From positions 930,001-994,000 of the forward strand of contig NZ_CP095043.1 of assembly GCF_022919175.1 (NCBI RefSeq): a stretch of 64,000 nt of DNA, in the 5' to 3' direction. The stretch is from Leucobacter rhizosphaerae (GTDB taxonomy: Bacteria > Actinomycetota > Actinomycetes > Actinomycetales > Microbacteriaceae). This document shows positions 59,503-64,000 of the stretch, one piece after another. Below the pieces are notes generated by a model that saw nothing but the letters and a program-made list of their open reading frames with translations, did not search any database and was not told the origin of the DNA. The translations under genes were made by a program, and so were the position numbers. How positions within the stretch are numbered: the first letter of the stretch is position 1; every line of letters begins with the position of its first letter.

Positions 59503-60684
59503 ATGAAGAAACGAATCGCTGGACTCGCCGCGATGACCGCGGTGGCGGCCCTGGCGCTCACCGGCTGCGCCGGAGGTGACGGTGGTGGCGACGGCGCCCC
59601 CATCAAGATCGGCTCCGTCAACACGCTGAGCGGCCCGGCCACGTTCCCCGAGGCCTCGGCCGCGGCGCAGGCGGTCTTCGACCGCGCGAACGCCGACGGC
59701 GGCGTCAACGGCCACATGATCGAGTACAACACGGTCGACGACAAGGGCGACCCGGCCTCCGCGACGGCCGCGGCCCGCGAACTGGTGGGCAGCGACGAGG
59801 TCGTCGCGCTCGTGGGCGGCGCCTCGCTCATCGAGTGCGAGATCAACCAGGACTACTACGCGCAGGAGGGCGTGTACTCCATGCCCGGCATCGGCGTCGA
59901 CACCGGCTGCTTCAACACCGAGAACATCGCACCGGTGAACATCGGCCCGTTCAACGACATGACGCTCACGCTCCTCAACGGTTCCGAGAACCTCGGCCTC
60001 GATGACATCTGCGTGCTGCTCGAGATCGCAGGATCCACGCAGCCGGCCTACATGGCCGGTGTCGAGCGCTGGACCGAGATCACCGGCAAAGAGCCGCTCT
60101 TCGTCGATGACACCGTGCCCTACGGCGGGTCCGACTACACCCCGTACATCGTGAAGGCCAAGGAGGCCGGCTGCAAGGCGATCGCCGTCAACGGCATCGA
60201 GCCCGACGCCATCGGCCAGGTGAAGGCCGCCCAGGCGCAGGGCTGGGACGACGTCACGTTCCTCTTCCTGACCAGCGTCTACAGCGAGAACTTCGCGGCG
60301 GCCCTCGACTGGACCGGCGGCGGCGTGCACGTGCCGGCCGAGTTCTACCCCTTCACTGAGGACAACGAGATCAACGAGGACTGGAAGTCCCTGATGGAGG
60401 AGAACGACATCGCGCTCACCTCCTTCAGCCAGGGCGGCTACCTCGCGGCCACCTACTTCCTGGAGGTCCTCGAGGGCATGGACGGCGACATCACCCGCGA
60501 GAGCGTCGCCGAGGCCCTGCAGAGCATGGAGCCGATCGAGAACCCCATGGTCGCCGCCCCGTACCAGTTCCAGAAGGTCGCCGCGCAGGACTTCGAGCCC
60601 GGCGCGTGGCCGGTGGTGCTGAAGTCGGGCACCGGCGCCTGGGAGAAGTCGGCCGAGGATTGGCTGATGATCCCCGCCGGATAG
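59503..60684 (+). CDS. ABC importer substrate-binding lipoprotein, LivJ/K type
   Basis: This 393-aa protein begins MKKRIAGLAAMTAVAALALTGC (lipobox LTGC) and has a Peripla_BP_6 fold (PIKIGSVNTLSGPATFPEASAAAQAVFDRANADGGVNG, then LVGSDEVVALVGGAS). The family binds branched-chain or aromatic amino acids, amides, urea or short acids. GAGAGGAA precedes the ATG at 59503. A strong hairpin follows, which probably raises its level over the permease genes. Confidence 0.92.
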   Translation: MKKRIAGLAAMTAVAALALTGCAGGDGGGDGAPIKIGSVNTLSGPATFPEASAAAQAVFDRANADGGVNGHMIEYNTVDDKGDPASATAAARELVGSDEVVALVGGASLIECEINQDYYAQEGVYSMPGIGVDTGCFNTENIAPVNIGPFNDMTLTLLNGSENLGLDDICVLLEIAGSTQPAYMAGVERWTEITGKEPLFVDDTVPYGGSDYTPYIVKAKEAGCKAIAVNGIEPDAIGQVKAAQAQGWDDVTFLFLTSVYSENFAAALDWTGGGVHVPAEFYPFTEDNEINEDWKSLMEENDIALTSFSQGGYLAATYFLEVLEGMDGDITRESVAEALQSMEPIENPMVAAPYQFQKVAAQDFEPGAWPVVLKSGTGAWEKSAEDWLMIPAG

Positions 60685-60723
60685 TCCGTCACCCGTTGCC
60701 GTCACCCACCGCAGCTTGAGCGA

Positions 60724-60767
60724 GCGGAGCGGGTCGCATCTCCCCCGGAGCCTGCGACCCGCTCCGC
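60724..60767 (+). terminator. Intra-operon hairpin after the binding-protein gene
   Basis: A 15-bp perfect stem (60724-60738 with 60753-60767) has a 14-nt loop that can itself form a small CTCC/GGAG stem. It likely attenuates read-through or protects the upstream mRNA, as in many binding-protein operons. Confidence 0.7.
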
Positions 60768-60801
60768 GCACTCGACCGGCACGTCGCCCTGAAGGATCCC
60801 C

Positions 60802-60846
60802 ATGCGTTACAGCTCAACTCTCTCCCGCTCGCGGAGCCGTCCGTGA
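60802..60846 (+). CDS. 14-codon leader mini-ORF coupled to the LivH-type gene
   Basis: ATG at 60802, with GAAGGA 5-6 nt upstream, opens MRYSSTLSRSRSRP. Its TGA (60844-60846) overlaps the GTG start of the permease gene at 60843. The peptide holds five Ser and four Arg. The arrangement suggests translational coupling or a leader peptide. No homology can be judged at this length. Confidence 0.5.
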   Translation: MRYSSTLSRSRSRP

Positions 60847-61718
60847 ACGGCGGTGCGCTCCTGCAGGGCGCGCTCGCGGGACTCGCCTCCGGCGGCCTCT
60901 ACGCCGTCCTGGCCGTCACCCTCACGCTCATGTCCCGCCTCGTGCGGGTCGTCAACTTCGCTCAGGCCGCGACCGGCATGTTCGCCGCCTTCTCGGCGGT
61001 GTGGTTCGCCTCGGAGCTCGGTCTCCCCACCTGGCTCGCGACGATCATCGGCATTCTGGTCGGTGCGCTCCTCAGCGGCATCATCGGCTGGGTCGCCGCG
61101 ACCTGGCTGTCGGAGGCCACCGTGACCCTCCGCTCCGCCATGACGGTCGCGCCACTCCTCATGCTGATCTCGCTGTCCTTCATCCTCTTCGGCAACAAGC
61201 CGCAGCCGTTCGCACCGATCCTCTCCGGCCCGGCGTTCTCGGTGGCCGGCGTCGTCGTGAGCTGGGTCACCGTCGTGATGGTGCTGCTCGCGATCGTCGT
61301 CGCCGTGGCCTGCTCGATCCTGCTCCGCCGCACGACGGTCGGCACTAAACTGCGTGCGCTGTCCGAGCGCCCGACGACCGCCGAGCTGATCGGGATCGCG
61401 GCCAAGCCGCTCTCGATCGGTGTCTGGGCCGTGACGGGTGCCATCTCTGCGATCACGATCATGGTGATCGCGCCGTCGCAGTCGAACGACGCCATCAGCC
61501 TGTCGATGCTCATCATCCCGGCGGCGGCCGCGGCCCTGCTCGGCGGGTTCAAACGCCTCGACCTCGCCGTGGTCGGCGGCCTCGCGCTCGGAGTCATCTC
61601 CGGGATCGTGGCGCAGATCCCGGCCGTATCGTTCGTGCGCAACTTCATCCCGTTCCTGTTCATCGTGATTCTGCTGCTGTGGTCGCAGCGCAAGGAGGTG
61701 TGGGATGCTGCTCGCTAA
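60843..61718 (+). CDS. ABC importer permease, LivH type
   Basis: This 291-aa protein has about eight membrane helices with the LivH opening [34 protein letters not shown] and a conserved EAA-like segment KLRALSERPTTAELIGI. The GTG at 60843 has GGAG 7 nt upstream and overlaps the mini-ORF stop. Its end overlaps the next gene by 14 bp. It forms the channel with the LivM half of the next protein. Confidence 0.92.
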   Translation: MNGGALLQGALAGLASGGLYAVLAVTLTLMSRLVRVVNFAQAATGMFAAFSAVWFASELGLPTWLATIIGILVGALLSGIIGWVAATWLSEATVTLRSAMTVAPLLMLISLSFILFGNKPQPFAPILSGPAFSVAGVVVSWVTVVMVLLAIVVAVACSILLRRTTVGTKLRALSERPTTAELIGIAAKPLSIGVWAVTGAISAITIMVIAPSQSNDAISLSMLIIPAAAAALLGGFKRLDLAVVGGLALGVISGIVAQIPAVSFVRNFIPFLFIVILLLWSQRKEVWDAAR

Positions 61719-63477
61719 CCGTCGACTCCGCCCGGTCATCCCCATCGTCGTCGCCGTCGTCGCGCTCGCGGTCGGCTGGGGGCTCAGCGTCAGGCTCTCC
61801 GGGTACTACGTCTTCCTCGGGATCAGCGCGATCACCGCGATCATCGCGGTGATCGGCCTCGGGGTCGTCACCGGCTCCGCCGGCATCATCGCCCTCTCCC
61901 AGCTCACCTTCGCAGCCATCGGCGCGTGGGTCGTCGCCTGGATGAGCGTCAACGAGATCCCCGGCGGATTCCCGGTGTGGCTCCTCGCCGGCGGCGTTGC
62001 GGGCGGACTCGCCGGGATCCTCATCGGACTCCCGGCGCTGCGCCTGCGCGGGGTCAACCTCGCCGTCGTCACCCTCGGCTTCGCCGCGGCCTTCGACGTC
62101 ATGCTCGTGCAGATCCAGTTCCCCGGCTCCGTCGACGGCATCGCCGTCGAGCGCCCCGAGTCGTTCTCGAGCGACCGCGAGTACTTCTTCTTCGCCGTCA
62201 TCGTCCTCGTGATCTGCGCGCTCCTCATCTCCTGGCTCCAGCGCAGCCGGATCGGCAGCAGCTGGAAAGCCGTGGCGTTCTCCGAGCGCGGCACGGCCGC
62301 GGTGGGGCAGAGTGTGAGCGCGGCGAAGCTCTCGGCGTTCGCCGTGAGCGCGGCGCTCGGCGGCATCTCGGGTGGGCTCCTCGCCGGCCAGGTGCAGTTG
62401 CCGTTCGCATCGAGCTTCACGCCGCTGCAGTCGCTCGCGCTGTACATCCTCGCCGTGATGAGCGGCGCGTACCTCATCGACATGGCGGTGTTCGGCGGCA
62501 TCCTCTGGGTGCTCGTCCCCGAACTGCTGAAGAAGTGGGGCGTGCCGCAGGACTGGGGCTTCGTCATCTTCGGTCTGCTCGGGATCCAGGCGCTCACGAG
62601 CGGATCGAACCTCGGCGAGGGGATCCGGAGCCTGTTCCGACGTCGGTCGAAGCGACGCGCGGAGGCGAGCGCGGCGGTCGGCGCGCTGGGCGCGAGCGAC
62701 GTCGGCACGAGTGTGCTCGACGTCTTCGCGGTGCCCGAGGCGGCCGAGCCGGTGCCCGCCGACGCGCCGCCCGTGCTCGAGGTGTCCGGGCTCGGCGTGC
62801 AGTTCGGGGCGCTCAAGGCCCTCGACGACGTGTCGCTGCGCGTCCGGCCCCGATCCATCATGGGCCTCATCGGGCCGAACGGCGCCGGCAAGTCGACCTT
62901 CGTCGACGCGGTGAGCGGCTTCCTGCCGCAGCACACCGGCACCGTGATCCTCGACGGGCAGGACATCACCCGCCAGGCGCCCGCGGCCCGCGCCCGGCAC
63001 GGTCTACGGCGCACCTTCCAGCAGGATCGCGTGCCGCCGCAGCTCACGGTCGAGGCGTACGTGCGGTTCGTGACCCGCAAGCGGATCGACATCGACGAGC
63101 TCACCGACGCCCTGACGTTCCTCGGCTGCCCGCCGCCCGACGAGCGGCTGTCGAACGTGGACGTCGGCACGCGCCGGCTCATCGAGGTCGCGGCCGCCGT
63201 GCTGTCAGGGCCGAAGGTGCTGATCCTCGACGAACCCGCGGCTGGGCTCTCCCACGAGGAGCACCTGCTCTTCGGGCAGCGGCTGACGCGGATCCCGTCG
63301 CGGTTCGACACGGCGATCGTCATCATCGAGCACGACCTCGACCTCGTGCGCACCGTGTGCACCGAGATCACCGTGCTCGACTTCGGGCGCGTGCTGGCGC
63401 AGGGGCCCCAGCAGGAGGTCCTGGAGAATCCGGCCGTGATCGCGGCCTACATGGGAGATGCGGAGATCAGCTCATGA
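61705..63477 (+). CDS. Fused LivM permease - LivG ATPase
   Basis: This 590-aa protein joins a LivM-type permease (about residues 1-310, about nine helices; VTGSAGIIALSQLTFAAIGAW, PALRLRGVNLAVVTLGFAAAFD) and a LivG-type ATPase (about 350-590; GLIGPNGAGKST, RRTFQQDR, LIEVAAAVLSGPKVLILDEPAAGLS). An Arg/Ala-rich linker joins them. These are usually two proteins. The ATPase signature deviates from LSGGQ (VDVGTRRLIE), a drift also found in other LivG-type proteins. It works with LivH and the LivF-type ATPase. Confidence 0.92.
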   Translation: MLLANRRLRPVIPIVVAVVALAVGWGLSVRLSGYYVFLGISAITAIIAVIGLGVVTGSAGIIALSQLTFAAIGAWVVAWMSVNEIPGGFPVWLLAGGVAGGLAGILIGLPALRLRGVNLAVVTLGFAAAFDVMLVQIQFPGSVDGIAVERPESFSSDREYFFFAVIVLVICALLISWLQRSRIGSSWKAVAFSERGTAAVGQSVSAAKLSAFAVSAALGGISGGLLAGQVQLPFASSFTPLQSLALYILAVMSGAYLIDMAVFGGILWVLVPELLKKWGVPQDWGFVIFGLLGIQALTSGSNLGEGIRSLFRRRSKRRAEASAAVGALGASDVGTSVLDVFAVPEAAEPVPADAPPVLEVSGLGVQFGALKALDDVSLRVRPRSIMGLIGPNGAGKSTFVDAVSGFLPQHTGTVILDGQDITRQAPAARARHGLRRTFQQDRVPPQLTVEAYVRFVTRKRIDIDELTDALTFLGCPPPDERLSNVDVGTRRLIEVAAAVLSGPKVLILDEPAAGLSHEEHLLFGQRLTRIPSRFDTAIVIIEHDLDLVRTVCTEITVLDFGRVLAQGPQQEVLENPAVIAAYMGDAEISS

Positions 63478-64000
63478 GCGCACTGCAACTGACCGGGGTG
63501 ACGGTGAGCCGCGGCGCGGGCCCGGTCATCTCCGGAGTCGACCTGGCACTGCGCGAGGGCGAGATCCTCGCGCTCGTCGGCCCGAACGGGGCAGGCAAAA
63601 CGAGCCTGCTCGAATCCGTGTCGGGGGTGATCTCCCACTCTGCGGGCGAGATCACCGTCGACGGCGACTCGATCGCGAAGTGGAGCCGGGTGCAGCGATC
63701 CCGCGCGGGCATCGCCCACATCGAGCAGGGGCGTGCGATCTTCCCGTCGCTGACGGTCCGCGAGAACATCATGCTGACCGCGCGCACCGAGGCGGGGCTC
63801 GCGGAGGTGCTCGCCTCGTTCCCGGAGCTCGAAAAGCGCATCGACGCGCAGGCCGTGCTGCTCTCGGGCGGCGAGCAGCAGATGGTGGTGCTGGCGCGGG
63901 CGTTTGCGTCGAAGCCCCGGTTCCTGCTGATCGACGAGATGTCGCTCGGGCTCGCGCCCGTGGTGTTCATGCGGATCCTGCCCGTGATTCAGAGCATCGC
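63474..64000 (+). CDS. ABC importer ATPase, LivF type (3' end cut by window)
   Basis: The first 175 codons are visible: MSALQLTGVTVSRGAGPVISGVDL, Walker A LVGPNGAGKTS, EQGRAIFPSLTVRENIML, signature LLSGGEQQMVVLARAF and Walker B FLLIDEMSLGLAP. The ATG overlaps the LivM-LivG stop (ATGA). A whole LivF is about 235 aa, so about 60 residues lie beyond base 64000. Confidence 0.93.
   Translation, partial: MSALQLTGVTVSRGAGPVISGVDLALREGEILALVGPNGAGKTSLLESVSGVISHSAGEITVDGDSIAKWSRVQRSRAGIAHIEQGRAIFPSLTVRENIMLTARTEAGLAEVLASFPELEKRIDAQAVLLSGGEQQMVVLARAFASKPRFLLIDEMSLGLAPVVFMRILPVIQSI

Overview
The window is gene-dense, very GC-rich DNA from a Gram-positive actinobacterium. Codon use, the DUF222/HNH (13E12-type) paralogs, a DUF3516 helicase, DUF2130, DUF4349 and DUF998 proteins and many apparently leaderless genes fit Microbacteriaceae, possibly a Leucobacter-like organism; the genus is inference, because no rRNA or tRNA gene is visible. 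I see no phage, IS element, CRISPR array or replication origin. Both ends cut genes: an AraC-type regulator on the left and a LivF-type ATPase on the right.

Layout. 1-8.3 kb: AraC regulator (partial), VanX-like lipoprotein dipeptidase, DUF222/HNH copy 1, Ppx/GppA phosphatase, short GntR regulator, DeoC, and a processive family 2 glycosyltransferase. 8.5-10.1 kb: a divergent membrane-anchored GH18-like protein with two chitin-binding-like modules. 10.1-16.1 kb (minus strand): exporter ABC half-transporter, DUF2130 coiled-coil nuclease-like protein and DUF3516 helicase. 16.2-25.3 kb: old yellow enzyme, winged-helix AlkZ-like protein, Na+/H+ antiporter, divergent Lrp regulator and alanine dehydrogenase, a small unknown protein, a frameshifted PLP aminotransferase and a DUF998 membrane protein. 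25.3-32.5 kb: a fused RecB-like nuclease/SF1 helicase, a GNAT-AAA+ fusion and, divergently, a DEAD-box RNA helicase behind a 433-bp structured leader region. 32.5-35.6 kb: MFS transporter, DUF4349 lipoprotein, metal-dependent cyclase/formamidase.

35.7-51.7 kb is catabolic. It holds a succinate-semialdehyde-type dehydrogenase, an aromatic hydroxylase divergent from its likely IclR regulator, a ThDP enzyme, and then a seven-gene minus-strand operon: CocE-type hydrolase, DUF3237, a complete Dpp/Opp-type ABC importer and a YtcJ-type amidohydrolase. A TetR gene diverges from this operon, with a near-perfect palindrome covering the operon promoter. 51.8-54.8 kb holds a DUF1622 protein, DUF222/HNH copy 2 and a TetR gene. 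54.9-64 kb reads as one amine or amino-alcohol utilisation locus: small-molecule kinase, class III aminotransferase-fold enzyme (phospholyase candidate), AraC regulator, MoaF-family protein and a branched-chain-amino-acid-type ABC importer with a fused LivM-LivG subunit.

Three cross-window patterns stand out. At least 14 genes have a TANNNT hexamer 6-8 nt before the start codon, which implies leaderless mRNAs and in one case moves the start. Two long, nearly identical DUF222/HNH copies lie in direct orientation 50.5 kb apart. Several intergenic regions hold long perfect hairpins or clear operator-like palindromes.
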